Source: Eurosta solidaginis
Taxonomy: Eukaryota > Arthropoda > Insecta > Diptera > Tephritidae
Reading direction: 5' to 3'
Length of the DNA stretch: 64,000 nucleotides
Assembly: GCF_040869045.1 (NCBI RefSeq)
Contig: NC_090322.1
Span: forward strand, 171,754,672-171,818,671
The notes beneath the pieces were generated by a model. It was not told the origin of the DNA. It did no database searches and saw nothing but the letters and a program-made list of their open reading frames with translations. Of this stretch, positions 11,621 through 22,396 are shown in pieces; the first letter of the stretch is position 1; each line of letters begins with the position of its first letter. Both the position numbers and the translations under genes were made by a program.

Positions 11621-13825
11621 TTTTTATTTCTAAACTTTCGCAAATAAGAAGCAGGTACATATATAAGTATTTACTTCTAAGTAGGCGAAAAAATTAAATT
11701 TAACGAAGCATAGTAAAATTACATATTTCATATAGTCTTAAAATTCATTTTAATCCTAAATACATAATAATAATAACAATACATATTTCATAATGTACAT
11801 ATATGTTTACATACAGAGAGTTTCTAGAGACGTATGCGCCACGGCGTATGAGTAACCTTTCGACATGTTTCCGACATTGACTCTTGAAGAAATTATTAAA
11901 TCCAGAAATTGTATGCTGAGCTCATACCGTCGGGGTTCTTCACTATAGGAAGCCTGTAGTATTACTAAAGGGTAAAAAAGCACTTTTTATTTATTTTTCT
12001 TGTCCGTTTTAATTTTAAAATGTTTCTTTTGCTTTTGTAGCTTGTGTTACTGACTTGTCTGACCTAGAAGGCGAAACGTATTGACACGTACAAGAAACAT
12101 GAGTATCATGCATAAATTATAGTCAAAGCGATAAATATACACGAAACATATGCACACATACACATATACACTAGTGTTGCAGACGCAAAACAAAAAACAA
12201 AACAGATGTAACTTAAGAAGTAAGGTAACCGCAACAACACTAACTACAAGTAAACAAAATAAATAATCGAGCAACTTAAGCAAAATGTTTGAATAATGAC
12301 AATGGTGCGGCAGGCAGCGAACAAGCAACATATCGAAGGGCATTAGTGGAATGGGTCTAAAGCAAATTCTTGAGCACTTTTTCTTCTTTTACTCTTTAAA
12401 AAAAAAATTCAAACGCTCGTTTTTCACTAAAAGTTCCAGACGCGGTTGAAACACTCATGTAACATATGAAATATGAAACCGTAGCAAAAAAGCGTAACGA
12501 ACATAGTTACATATCTAAACTTATGAATGTAGCCGCAAGTAGAAATATACTTAAGCACATATTTAAGGTTAGGAAGCAAAACGCACCGCAACTTAATCTT
12601 CCACATATGAACATATGTACATATGTATCTTTTTCAATATAGGCAATAGCTGTGCATATATTAGCTTAGTTTTTTTTAGTTACACATACCGAAGAGGACA
12701 ATGCACAGTGGTCACTTCAGTAGGCCAAAAATAAAAAAATAAAAATGAAAAGTTTGTCACCAAGTGTGTCGTTAGTATCTCTTATGGGAGCAGCCCTTTA
12801 AAAATTCATTTTTCTTTTTGTTGTATTCGAACTGAACTCTTTAAGAATAGCTTCAAAAGTGAGGTTATGATATCAGTTGGTGTTTGCAGTGTGAGCAAGT
12901 TAAAAATACATGTAATATCATTGTATTGAAATAAATAAAAAACAATATTGAAGTCAAAGTTATTTACTTCATTTTGAAATAATTCTAAAGTCTTTAGCTT
13001 GCTGTTTTTTTTTTTTTTTTTTTTTTTTGTTTTTTTTTTATTTTAATAACTTTAATTTCTTTATTTAATCCTATTAAACATTGTATTTGAGATAGACACA
13101 TCTTACCAATTTTCCCACCACATCTACTTACTTTTTGTATGCATGCGGTGGAAGTGGGTGGTTGTGGGATGGTATGAAGCTATCACCCGCACCTATTTTC
13201 TGAAAAAATAACTCTCACATACTTGTAAAGCCGTGACCAAAGTTTCACTTTGATATCTGTACTGGAAGTATTTTTGGCCACCAACTCCATATAAGACCGA
13301 CCAGTGTGCAATGGCGCATATAGTGTTTTAAGTTGCTTTGAGTTTGCAAAATTTTTTTGGAATACCAACCTCGAAAAACAAGAAAAAATGTTTTGGGTAG
13401 TTCTCGTTCTACAGTTGCTGAGAAAGAGAAAAACTTTTCTGTAAAATACGCAAATTGTACTAAAAATTATTCTTAATTTTTATTATTTTTTTTTTTTTTC
13501 AAATACTTCACGGTTAAAAAAAAAAATTCGACCGAAATGTTGTCCCTGTTACGCCGTTTCTGCGGTCACTACAACTACGCAACAAACATTTTTTAGTTAT
13601 TTTGGTTAACATCGATAATTCCTTAACTCTGTATGTGGCATCCTAATTAAGGCTACGAAGTTAGAATGTCCCTAGCAGTTTTCCTAAAAGCAGCTTTATT
13701 TCATAAAAGTATTAGTTTTTTCATTGAAAAAAAAAAAGTTTATATAATTGTCTACAAAGGCAAAATCGCGCAAAATATGAGAAGCGTAGGCGGAGTACAT
13801 TTTGAGGAATACTTCATAATTATAC
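11621..13825. other. Non-genic AT-rich interval
   Basis: No supported gene. Contains a T-rich run at ~13005-13045 and short T/A runs near 13480-13530. Frames at 12047-12343 and 13183-13368 have biased composition and no recognisable domain. The tail near 13780-13825 probably belongs to the adjacent LTR. Confidence 0.4.
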
Positions 13826-14329
13826 ACCTTCTGCTAACGTTCGAATCGCCCAACTGTCGAATAAATAACTCCAATATTCAATATTGCAAAATGGTCTTTA
13901 TTTAGACTACTTTGGGAATAGTACTTCACAATCGCAAATATACTTCACTAATAGCGTGTTCAAATCAAACCGATTAGTTATTCCTCAGCTTGTGCTACTT
14001 TTATACTCTCTGTTTCCTCGTTCGCATATGTCTCTATACTTTTCACGAACATACTTTTTGGAACAGTTATATCTTAGACTTGGTTATGTAGCTATATGCG
14101 TGTATATGTGTGATTAACAACTTCTGCTCTTAACTGATGACTAAATATGTGTATGTGAAATAATCTCTGGACTTCGAGTTGGTGATTATGTGTGTGGACT
14201 ATTCTTCGTTGCCTTGTAATTAAGTGTGGCTGCTTGCTTTAATTTTTACATGTACATAAGTGTGGCTGCTTGCTTTTTTTGTTGTTTTAATTATTTAATA
14301 ACATCATAGTGATATTTAAACTCACCACA
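13826..14329 (-). mobile_element. Solo LTR, diverged copy
   Basis: Aligns with the LTRs at 15592 and 47475: CTTCTGCTAACGTTCGAATC, ATTGCAAAATGGTCTTTATT and GCTTGTGCTACTTTTATACT (reversed TATAAAAG promoter box), ending CTCACCACA just before ATAT. The TGTAACGAATTT end seen in the other copies is missing, so this side is truncated or rearranged. No internal gag-pol sequence is nearby. Confidence 0.6.
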
Positions 14330-14349
14330 ATATTATGGGCGAAATATAC

Positions 14350-14720
14350 TGTAAAGGTTACTTTAACTCCCCGTTATCCAAATGGACGCCCACGAAAGGC
14401 CACTGAACGCGTTGATACGAATATCATCATGTATCTTTTCTTAATACATTTTAAAATGCTCCAAAAAGTTCTGCGGAATTGAAGGAAATTTTAAACGTGA
14501 AAATTATAGTATCGTTGGTGCACCGTCACTTGACGTATATTAATTAGGTGGGCCCTCGCTAGAGTAAAACGAGCTTCTTACCACAAAAAAAACAGTCTCC
14601 CCGCTGCTAAACTTGTACTGCGAAAAAAGAAACTGGTCTCAAAATAAATATATTCAATATAGATTTGTACTGCGTAAAATAAAAAGATTTTTAATGATAG
14701 CCGGTCAACAATTTATCAAT
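14350..14720 (+). pseudogene. Tc1-like transposase remnant (N-terminal DNA-binding part)
   Basis: One frame reads RYPNGRPRKATERVDTNIIM, resembling the GRPRKTTxRxD linker between the two helix-turn-helix units of Tc1 transposases. A shifted frame gives KSSAELKEILNVK, and further on KNKYIQYRF resembles KKHIQYRF. Stops and indels throughout. No DDE triad or TIRs could be located. Confidence 0.45.
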
Positions 14721-14724
14721 TTAG

Positions 14725-15140
14725 CAATTTATAAGCTAAACAAATTAAAATTTGGCCCAATGGTGGTGTCCGATAGTCCAGTTCAACTGCCACCTTATGT
14801 GGGCAGTTGGAAGCAGAAAACGGTTAGTTGGAAGAAGAGAAATAAAAAAAATTTAAATTAATATAAAAATCATTAAATTAACTAAAGTAAAATTAATGTA
14901 TTGATTCTTGCTCACAAAATATAAAAACTATTTTAAGGGTTCAGACCCTTTGGAACGAAAATTTCTTTAAAAAAAAGTAGAAAGTGGAATTGTAATTTCT
15001 TTAGTGCTAAACCGAATCGTAAGAAAACAATTTCTTTAATCGCATGATGTAGCAGATAATACGAGCAGCATAATTAAACCTCTCAGTAACAATTTATTAC
15101 AATATCATGACATAGCTTCGTTTTGCAACCCAACGACTTC
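14725..15140. other. Unassigned interval
   Basis: AT-rich sequence with no supported gene or repeat. The 82-codon frame at 14613-14861 partly overlaps the Tc1 remnant and fades into low complexity. Confidence 0.35.
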
Positions 15141-15144
15141 CCCT

Positions 15145-15330
15145 TGCTTAGCTACTTAATTGGCGCTTAACCGTTTAATGGGTTTTGGCCGCCCAACAGG
15201 GCGCACCAGTCGCTTCTCCGCTAACTGGTGGCAATTGTTAACACCTAGGGAATTTAAATCGTTTACCACCTGGTCTCTCTGCGGTGTGAGGACCGCCGTT
15301 CCGCTGCTTCCATAGGCGAGTCCCAGCGCA
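15145..15330 (-). pseudogene. LINE 3' end (family with TTAAGCGCCAATTAAGTA tail)
   Basis: The minus strand reads LTPQRDQVVNDLNSLGVNNC then HQLAEKR, matching the last ORF2 residues of the LINE tail at 51734-52140 (WKDQVENDSNSLGVT). It ends GGTTAAGCGCCAATTAAGTA, the same 3' terminus. The 98-codon frame at 15156-15452 extends by chance into unrelated upstream sequence. Confidence 0.6.
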
Positions 15331-15591
15331 GCCGCTGTGTTTAATTCACTTATATACAACCCAATTCTAAATATTCCCTCGGAATTTTTTCTCGCGGATT
15401 TTTTTATTCCCACGGAAAAATTCCTCCAATTCTTTTCTCCAATTGAGAACAATAATTGGGGAATAGGAATTTCGAATTTTTAAGGTCAGCTGTTTTGTCA
15501 ATTGGAATTTCGTTGCGCATTTCTTATTTTGTTTAAAATTTAAAAGTTTAATTATTGTTACGAATTTGTGTGAAATTAAGAAATAAAGTAT

Positions 15592-16094
15592 TGTAACGAA
15601 TTTCGGGAAATTCTGCTTATTTTCAACCTTCTGCTAACGTCCGAATCGCTAAACTGTTGAATAAATCACTCCAATATTCTGTATAGCAAAATGGTCTTTA
15701 TTAGACTACGTTGGGAGTAGTACAATTATACTTCACAATTAAACTTCACTTCGCAATTGATAGCGTGTTTAAATCAAACTGATTGGTCATGCCTCAGCTT
15801 GCGCTGCTTTTATACACTCGGTTTCTTCGTTCACCCATTTTTCCTAAGGTCCAGTAATTTCGCGAACTGCACGCTTGGTTACCATGTATATTTGTAGTTT
15901 GTAGGCATATGCGTGTGTATATGTGAGTACTACTTCGGCAGGTGATTACATGTGTTTGTGAGTATCTCTCCGTTGCCTTGTATGTATGTGTGTAAATGAT
16001 AATGATGATTGATTTGTTTACGTACAAACGAGTGGCTGCTTAATATCAGCTTAGTGATGCTAGTATCAGCTTAGTGATGCTAATATTCCTCACA
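15592..16094 (-). mobile_element. Solo LTR with 4-bp target-site duplication
   Basis: Bounded by TGTAACGAATTT and CTCACA, with GTAT directly outside both ends (15588-15591 and 16095-16098). Element orientation is minus: the reversed text contains TATAAAAGCAGCGCAAGC (promoter) and then AATAAAG (likely poly-A signal). TG...CA ends, ~500 bp and a 4-bp duplication fit a Ty3/gypsy-type LTR left after recombination between two LTRs. No internal region. Confidence 0.85.
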
Positions 16095-16289
16095 GTATAA
16101 ACAATGCACATTATTGCGTTTCATATGGTATTCACTGAAATGAGTAATGAATTGGTGCCACAGCAGCATCAACAGAGTAGCACAAGAAGAAGAAGACGGC
16201 GGGATAGCAAAAAGGCCAAGTCGATTTGAATTTGTCTGTCGTCATATGCCAAAATCTATTTAAGCCTTCTTAAATCACATCCAACAAAA

Positions 16290-16680
16290 ATAACATACGC
16301 TTGGCATATAAATCCAACAAAACATTAGGAAGCATTTTTACAAAAACAAAAACCCTACTTTAAACTTCACAACATAATAGTAATACGAAATACCAGGCAA
16401 AGGGACAGAGAACGAAAGCTGTGATAAAATATACATAGGCACAACCAAACGAAGCTTTGGCGTTCGACTAAATGAACATGAAGCGGACCTTAGAAAGAAG
16501 AAAACAAACACAGCTCTCTCACAGCACACTACAGCGAGTGGCCTCACAGCTGATTTACAAAATGCCAAAATATTAGATAAAGAAAAACGGATGAAGATCA
16601 GATACACCATAGAGAGCTTAAGAATAATGCAGAAAAGGTACAAAACAGTAAACATGAAAGAGGACACTAATTGCATTGTA
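16290..16680 (+). pseudogene. Penelope-like element, GIY-YIG endonuclease C-terminus
   Basis: Joining short frames gives YIGTTKRSFGVRLNEHEADL, then NTALSQHTTASGLTADLQNA, then KILDKEKRMKIRYTIESLRI and TVNMKEDTNCI. This has the YIG motif, the catalytic-arginine region (RLNEH) and the conserved E (IESLRI) of PLE GIY-YIG domains. The GIY half is frameshifted. It belongs to a different PLE lineage from the 37-38 kb copy: YIGTTKR against YIGQTGR. A hydrophobic frame on the other strand at 16338-16676 is its antisense shadow. Confidence 0.7.
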
Positions 16681-16689
16681 GCGGCTTAT

Positions 16690-17025
16690 TTGCTTTGCAT
16701 ATAATTTTTAATTTTAGTTGACAAATGTATCACGCACAGATGGTATCGATGTGTTAGTTGTAGTTATACAAATTGTGATATTTTACGTACATATATTTGT
16801 AAGTGACCTTAATAAAAAGGTTTTGATTCAGAACTGCGTTCATTAACAAAATCTAAGCAAATTCCATGGGCTTTCTTGCGTACATACAAGTAACCATTCA
16901 CGCTCACCTTACCACGGCTTAGACTCAATCTTGTTGTATTTTTTGGAGTTGCTGCGCATCGCGAACCTTAACTGAATAAAATTTATTTTGAACTCATAAG
17001 AGAGTGCCAACTTAGCGTGCTGGAT
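16690..17025. other. Unassigned interval (possible PLE 3' UTR)
   Basis: Follows the PLE remnant. I find no hammerhead core like that at 36959-36995 and no other structure. Confidence 0.3.
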
Positions 17026-17029
17026 CTTT

Positions 17030-17260
17030 TTTTTTTTGTGATGAGAAGCGGATTTTTTCTAGCCATGGGCCATCAAATTATTCTTCCTCAATAGACGGTG
17101 TATCGTTGCCATTCTAATTTTCATGTCTATACTATCCTCCAACTCTGTGGCAATGTCTGCAGTAGTTTTAAATGTGCTCTTGATGATATCCCTACCACCG
17201 TATTCAGTGGCCTTTCGTGCTTAACGGCTTTCAGAACGAGTGGATAAAGTCATCGATTCC
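17030..17260 (-). pseudogene. Tc1-like transposase remnant
   Basis: The minus strand reads DIIKSTFKTTADIATELEDS and KIRMATIHRLLRKNNLMAHG, the second helix-turn-helix (TVxRxL-x-ExxL) of Tc1-like transposases. A lysine-rich stretch where KKPLLTKKH is expected comes next. Frameshifts precede and follow. No catalytic domain is visible. Different family from 14350-14720 by sequence. Confidence 0.5.
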
Positions 17261-17264
17261 ATAT

Positions 17265-17900
17265 TTTTGATCCAGAATCCCCTAATGGATGATCCATTGC
17301 AATGTACATTGCCTAAGATTTTCAGATATTTCGAGGGATTTGCAGTTTGTAAATAATTATGTAAGTTTTTTCCTTAAGGACGACACTATTTATTTCATTA
17401 AATACTGTCAGTTTTACGAAAACTGCTAGGGGCTTACTAATTTTCTCGTTCTAACATATCGCCTAAAAAGCTGAAGTATTATCAATGTTCACCACAAGAA
17501 TCAAAAACTTTCGTTATCTAACTTTGCTAGTCATATCATTTTCTAGTATATTGTGAAAATTTAACAATGACTGTAGACAAGATTTTTTTCGGACAACCCC
17601 AAAATCGTGAGTTACGGCCAAACACCGGTTTTTCGCACCTTTTGACTCTTGCGAGCCTATAACTTTGTTGGCTCTAACCCGATTTTCAGTTTCTATTGAG
17701 ATCGTATATGAAAATATTTAGAGCTATTCAATGAGATATGTATCAACTGGGAAAATATAGCACACCTAAAAAAATGTTTCCAGTGAATAACTTTTCTTTC
17801 ACTTTTTTCGGGTTTCGTCAACTTTGCTGCTGTCTGTATAAACTAATTTATGGGAAGACTATACCAACCCTGCATAGCTTCAAAACTGGAAATGAATTAT
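17265..17900. other. Unassigned interval
   Basis: No frame of interest. The first 100 bases may be the N-terminus of the Tc1 remnant; the rest shows no structure. Confidence 0.3.
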
Positions 17901-17902
17901 GA

Positions 17903-18245
17903 GTTGAATAAGTATTCGCCTACGACACCGAAGACCCTGGTTTCGATTCTCGGGCAAAGCAACATCAAAAATTTAGAAACAAGCTCTTAAAATTAAACTC
18001 CTTCTAAGCGGGGGTTGCCCCTCAGCAGTGGTTTAGTGAACAATTGGAGTGTATTTCTGCCATGAAAAACTTTTCACTGACAACTCATCTGCATTGCAGA
18101 TGCCGTTCGGAGTCGGCATAAAACAAGCAGGTCCCGTCCCGTGAATTTGTAGGCAAAACTAAATGGAGCATGGCGCAAATTGGAATAGAAGCTCAGTCTG
18201 AAATCTCTTCGGAGGCTATCGCGCCCTGTATTTATTTTTTTTTAA
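17903..18245 (+). mobile_element. tRNA-derived SINE, copy 2
   Basis: Plus-strand copy of the family at 5762-6115: CACCGAAGACCCTGG, then B box GGTTTCGATTCTCGGG, GCAGATGCCGTTCGGAGTCG, GGCATAAAACAAGCAGGTCC, TCTTCGGAGGCTATCGCGCC and a T-rich ATTT tail. The A box is eroded. Clearly older than, or diverged from, copy 1. Confidence 0.75.
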
Positions 18246-18249
18246 TGTA

Positions 18250-18375
18250 CGGGTTGTTATTGATCGACGAGTTGCCATTTATTATCGGGTTTTATCCAAG
18301 TGCTTTCGATGAAATATAAATGAGTTATCGAACCGTTATTAATTAACAAAATTTATCAATGGGTTATCGTTCTTC
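18250..18375 (+). repeat. TTATCG array, short relic
   Basis: TTATCGGGTTTTATCC, AGTTATCGAACCGTTATT and GGGTTATCGTTC repeat the TTATCG word of the foldback family. No reversed arm or conserved tail is visible. Confidence 0.5.
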
Positions 18376-18393
18376 AATGCAGTCTCCTGTACA

Positions 18394-18800
18394 GAATTTC
18401 AGGAGAATCACACCATAGATAAAAATGTTTGGAATAGGTCGGTTCCTGGTCCACTTCCCGGAAAGAAAATTTGCTAAAATAATGAGCCATTCACGGAAGT
18501 TACCCTATACCGAATTTCCAGCAAATCGCACCGTACACTATTTTATTTAGAAAAGGTTGGGCCCTGGGAGACTTTCCGAAATGAAAAGTTTCTCAAATTT
18601 TATCTTGGCCAAATAGGTAATCCCCCTTGAATCAACTTGGTATTTTTGTCGCCTCTTACGACAGGCATACCTGCCGCGGGTATATTCTAACCCCCTAACC
18701 CGATGGAGGAAGCTAGTCACGCTAGGACCCATATATAGAATTTCAAGTAAATCGCATCGTACACTTTTTTATTTAGAATAGGTCGGCCCCTGCTCCACTA
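18394..18800. repeat. ~118-bp repeat, about three units, interrupted
   Basis: Units start CAGAATTTCAGGAGAATC (~18394), CGAATTTCCAGCAAATCGCA (~18511) and AGAATTTCAAGTAAATCGCA (~18736), each continuing TTTAGAA-AGGTCGG. The third is displaced by a (CAA)n-retroposon fragment at 18610-18733. A related unit lies in Helitron D2 near 9840-9910 (GAAATTTCAGGCAAATCGAA). Confidence 0.55.
18610..18733 (-). mobile_element. 5'-end fragment of the (CAA)n-tailed retroposon
   Basis: GTCGCCTCTTACGACAGGCA, TACCTGCCGCGGGTATATTC and TAACCCCCTAACCC match the right (5') end of the copies at 23125-23515 and 32792-33200. The 3' half and (CAA)n are absent, unusual for a simple 5'-truncated retroposon. Confidence 0.6.
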
Positions 18801-19358
18801 CCCAACATTTTCTGTCAAAAAAACCATGAAAACTATGCTTGTTATCGTTCCGATGGCAAAATATAGACCTGTGACTAGTTAAACGTTATTCGGTGGAGTG
18901 GTTTAGGCGTGATGCTCCAACCTCGTACAGACTGTCTTATATATTTATACCGATTCAAGCAATGCATATCTCTTATTTCATGTGCAGATAAAACTACCAA
19001 CACCAAAGCCAAAAATCAAAGGCTAAGAGTATCCCACTGTGCAACACTTTCGCCACAGATAACAGTTAGTCATTTTCTATCGAATCCCTCCAATGTGTGC
19101 CACTTTTATAAGTAAAAATAACTTATAACTTCAGTTACGTTTTTTTTTTGCTTTGGTCCGCTTTCATACACAGAAGTATGTGGATTTAGTCCCAGAAGAA
19201 AATCTTTGAAAGGCTCTTTCTTGTCAGTCGTTACAGACCAACTTCTAAGCAATAGCAAAACACGGCTATGCAGCACTTCACCGGTAGCGCTTCCTCATTT
19301 TTGAGCAGCAAACTGGCAATGCGTAAATCCAAGACAAACCAAACTAGTCAAGAAGCAA
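18801..19358. other. Unassigned interval
   Basis: Mixed AT-rich sequence with no supported gene. Short frames only. Confidence 0.35.
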
Positions 19359-19650
19359 TGTTGTTGTTGTTGTTTTAACGATAAAGATACTCCCCGAAGG
19401 TTTTAGGGATTATTATCGATGTTGATGGTTCTTTTCCGGATATAGATCCGGTACGTTCCGGTAACAAAGCACCATTAAGGCACTAGCCCAACCATCTCGG
19501 GAACGATTAATGTGACCACATTAAATCTTCAGGCCATCCCTCCCTCCCCACCCCCTAGTTCCATGAAGGTCTTGGGGTCGCCAGAGCCTCGCCGGCTAAA
19601 TGTGTGTATGATACATTCATATTTGTAACAGGATTCCCCTCGCGTAGGTT
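19359..19650 (-). mobile_element. (CAA)n-tailed retroposon, truncated copy
   Basis: Begins (GTT)n on the plus strand, then ACGATAAAGATACTCCCCGA, ATCCGGTACGTTCCGGTAAC, ACCATCTCGGGAACGATTAA and TTGGGGTCGCCAGAGCCTCG, shared with six other loci. On the minus strand this is a (CAA)n 3' tail. It could be a SINE or a LINE 3' UTR; I see no tRNA-like head and no ORF. Confidence 0.7.
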
Positions 19651-20476
19651 GAGAATTAGAATTCGGAAGTTTTGAAGCTATAAAGCTTTGTATTGCGCTT
19701 ATAAAACCCTTAAATCCCGAAGAGGCAATGTCTTTCATTTATTCGGAAAGGAAACAACAGCCCCAAAACTTTGGCTCGTTTCATTTAAAAATTTATTAAC
19801 AAAATTATACAGATGGAGCCCTAGGAACAGCGTCTGTAATTAAGCACCTTACGCTTTCTATTTTCTACTGGGCTACTTATTATTGCTTTGTTGTCCATTT
19901 GTGTAGCTTGTAAATTTCTACAAACTTGGCGAAAAGCAATGTATTGAAAAAGTGGTAGAAGGAAAAAATGATTTATGTTGCAACAACTTAAAGCAAATAA
20001 CCCAATTCGTAAGCATTGAAGAGGGAGCAAATAAGTTGCTAGACGAATGGAGGAGTAGGTGAGTTGAGTAAAAAAAGGAATAAGCTGCAAGCGTAGCAGA
20101 AATTCAATCGTTGTAGCAATAATAAATTTCAATAACAAAAGCAAAAGGCAACAGGCTACAACAACAAAAAGCGACAACAACAACTGGCGTTATTGCAAAA
20201 TAACTACAGCAAGTGCCTGCAATAAAAGCCACAACAACATAAATAGAAATTGAGAGAAAGTCACCACATCTGTGGCAACATGAAGTGTGGCAACCAAAAC
20301 GCAGTTGGCCACACTTCAAAAACCAATGCAACAACAACAACTAATATCAACCAAGCGTGTTAAGCAAGCGACGCGTCCATACAACTTTCTCAACTTTTTT
20401 CATCGCCTTTAATGTCGAACAAATGAAATGTAACAGAATAATAACAACAACAAATACAAAAGCAAGTTCAAAGGAA
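19651..20476. other. Unassigned CAA-rich interval
   Basis: CAACAACAA-rich DNA around 20090-20460. The minus-strand frames at 19821-20183 and 20104-20340 translate this composition into Leu/Cys-rich strings and are not credible genes. Confidence 0.4.
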
Positions 20477-21250
20477 AACAAGTAAGGACGGGACTGTCTT
20501 CGGCTGAGCCGAAGACTTCATACCTTTCACGAATGGGGCTGAACAATAATCTTATCCCGTTCGTAATCTCCAAATAATCGGATGTATAAGATAAGAAATA
20601 TATAGTGAACAGATGTACATACCTAAACGATTTTTACGATCTGAACGATCGGTTGTATGGGATATATTATATATAGCTCCGATCGAAATGATTTTTTCAT
20701 GAAATCTTCTATGACATATTAAAATAAATATCACCAAGTTTAACGTTTTTATATTGGAAATTAAGGGAGAAATTGCCAAAATATTTCTATCTGAACGATC
20801 GGTTGTATGGGAAATATACTATATATAGCTCTGATTAAAGTGATTTTTTCAGGATATCTTTTGTGATATATTAGAATATATATCACCGAGTTTCACGTTT
20901 GTACTTTTAAATTGCGGCAGGAATGACCAAAATCGTCTTATCTGAACGATCGGTTGTATGGGAGATATATGTTATAGTGGCGCGATCCTACCGGATCCGA
21001 CAAATTTCTACTATAATACAAAAATACATCCTTGTGCCAAATTTCATTGAGATATCTCAAAATTTTAGGGACTAGTTTGCGTTCAAACAGACAGACGGAC
21101 GGACGTACAGACGGACATGGCTATATCAACTCAGTTCGTCGCCCTGTTCAATTCGGTATACTTAATGGTGAGCCTATCTTCTATATTTCTCAACGTTACA
21201 AACATCGGACCAAAGTTAATATACCATTTCATGTTCATGAAAGGTATAAA
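20477..21250 (-). mobile_element. DINE-1/Helentron-like element, family E
   Basis: The left end AACAAGTAAGGACGGG is followed by a perfect hairpin, TCTTCGG-CTGAG-CCGAAGA. The subterminal ATACCTTTCA (~20521) returns inverted as TGAAAGGTAT (~21238-21247) at the other end. Three ~150-bp units each start TCTGAACGATCGGTTGTATG (20638, 20788, 20939). A GTCY-type core (CAGACGGACGGACGTACAGA) is at about 21090. Same architecture as family M, and on the minus strand the same last bases, TCCTTACTTGTT. Confidence 0.75.
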
Positions 21251-21635
21251 AATAAGCAGAAGTACTCGGCGTATTGAAGTGGAAATTTTTTATGTTTAAT
21301 GCGGTGGGGTAAGCAGCGATGCAATGTTGGCGGAGAAGTGGGCAGCTTGCGTCTATTTTTTTTTCTTTCTCAGCGAAATCAGGTGGAAAAACATTTGTAA
21401 CTCATGAATATTTGACAGCTTTAGAGAATACACAAAATAAAGGAAAACTTTTCTTACCAACAAACAGGCAACAGCGGCTTATTTGTATAAGTATTTCAAA
21501 TTCTAATACAACAACATAAATAATCTTCTTGAATGAAAAATTTAAATCCATATGATATCAAAAACTCATAAAATAAGCTTGGAGGGCTTAAAATTATACA
21601 AGTTTGTATAATAGTTAAAGTCACTGGTCCGACCT
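21251..21635. other. Unassigned interval
   Basis: No supported gene; short frames only. Confidence 0.3.
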
Positions 21636-21639
21636 GTCT

Positions 21640-22060
21640 CAATGTGTGGCTCGAATCACGGACGGTGTTGAAAGAAAATATGAAAGCTAATGGAGAATTT
21701 GAGAGATAAGTTCTACGGAAGATTTATGGTCTTCTACGTGATGCCAACAGCAATGAGGTATAATGATGAGTTTTAAGCAATTATGAAGATAGTGGAACAA
21801 ATAAAATACCAAATGTTATGCTGGCTAGGTCATGTTATCCGAATGTACTAAAGGCGAAGAAAGTATTTCAATCGATATGCGCATTTGGCAGCAGAAGAGA
21901 GTGCGACCTACACTGAGTTGGGAGAGGCAGGAGGACTTTACCTCCTTTGGTGCTCTTAATTGGCGTAAATTTTCCCAAAACAATGATAGCTGCCGTTACT
22001 AGTCACAAAACGGACAAAGCCGCTTAGGTTGTTAAGTGCCAATTACCTATGACGTAATAT
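21640..22060 (+). pseudogene. LINE 3' end, diverged relative of 51734-52140
   Basis: Contains TATGCTGGCTAGGTCATGTT (encoding the LxWLGHVxRM motif) and ends GTTAAGTGCCAATTACCTA, matching the GGTTAAGCGCCAATTAAGTA terminus. LRKIYG is readable upstream. This C-terminal motif is typical of several LINE clades, such as RTE-like. Many frameshifts. Confidence 0.5.
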
Positions 22061-22064
22061 GGTT

Positions 22065-22396
22065 TATGTTAGGTTGAGGGGACGTACAAGAAATTTGATA
22101 TGATTCCTATCGGAGACATTCTTGTCTATTGTGAATACTGAAAGTCAGGCACATTCGTGCCAGCAGATAGGTCTGGCTTAGTTTTCATTGAAGCAATTAC
22201 TTTCCCATACGAACTTAAGTAGGACCGGAAGATCAGTTATGGTTGTCTCCGACTATCGAGGTAATGTTCCCTCCCCCCATGAGTTTTTTGTGTTAACATC
22301 TTTGCTTACGTGATGAAAGAATCATGCGACTTAATCGTGACATGTTACTGGTTGAATTTACATGAGCGCAATTAGAAAAGGGATATTATTTATTAG
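22065..22396. other. Unassigned interval
   Basis: No gene or repeat seen. Confidence 0.3.

Noticed and set aside
12047..12343. 98-codon minus-strand frame resembling membrane segments
   Set aside because: AT/AC-rich low-complexity translation with no conserved motif or gene context.
16338..16676. 112-codon minus-strand hydrophobic frame
   Set aside because: Exact antisense of a recognisable Penelope-like endonuclease remnant on the plus strand.
19821..20340. Two overlapping minus-strand hydrophobic frames
   Set aside because: They are the antisense of CAACAACAA-rich sequence and translate to Leu/Cys/Val runs.
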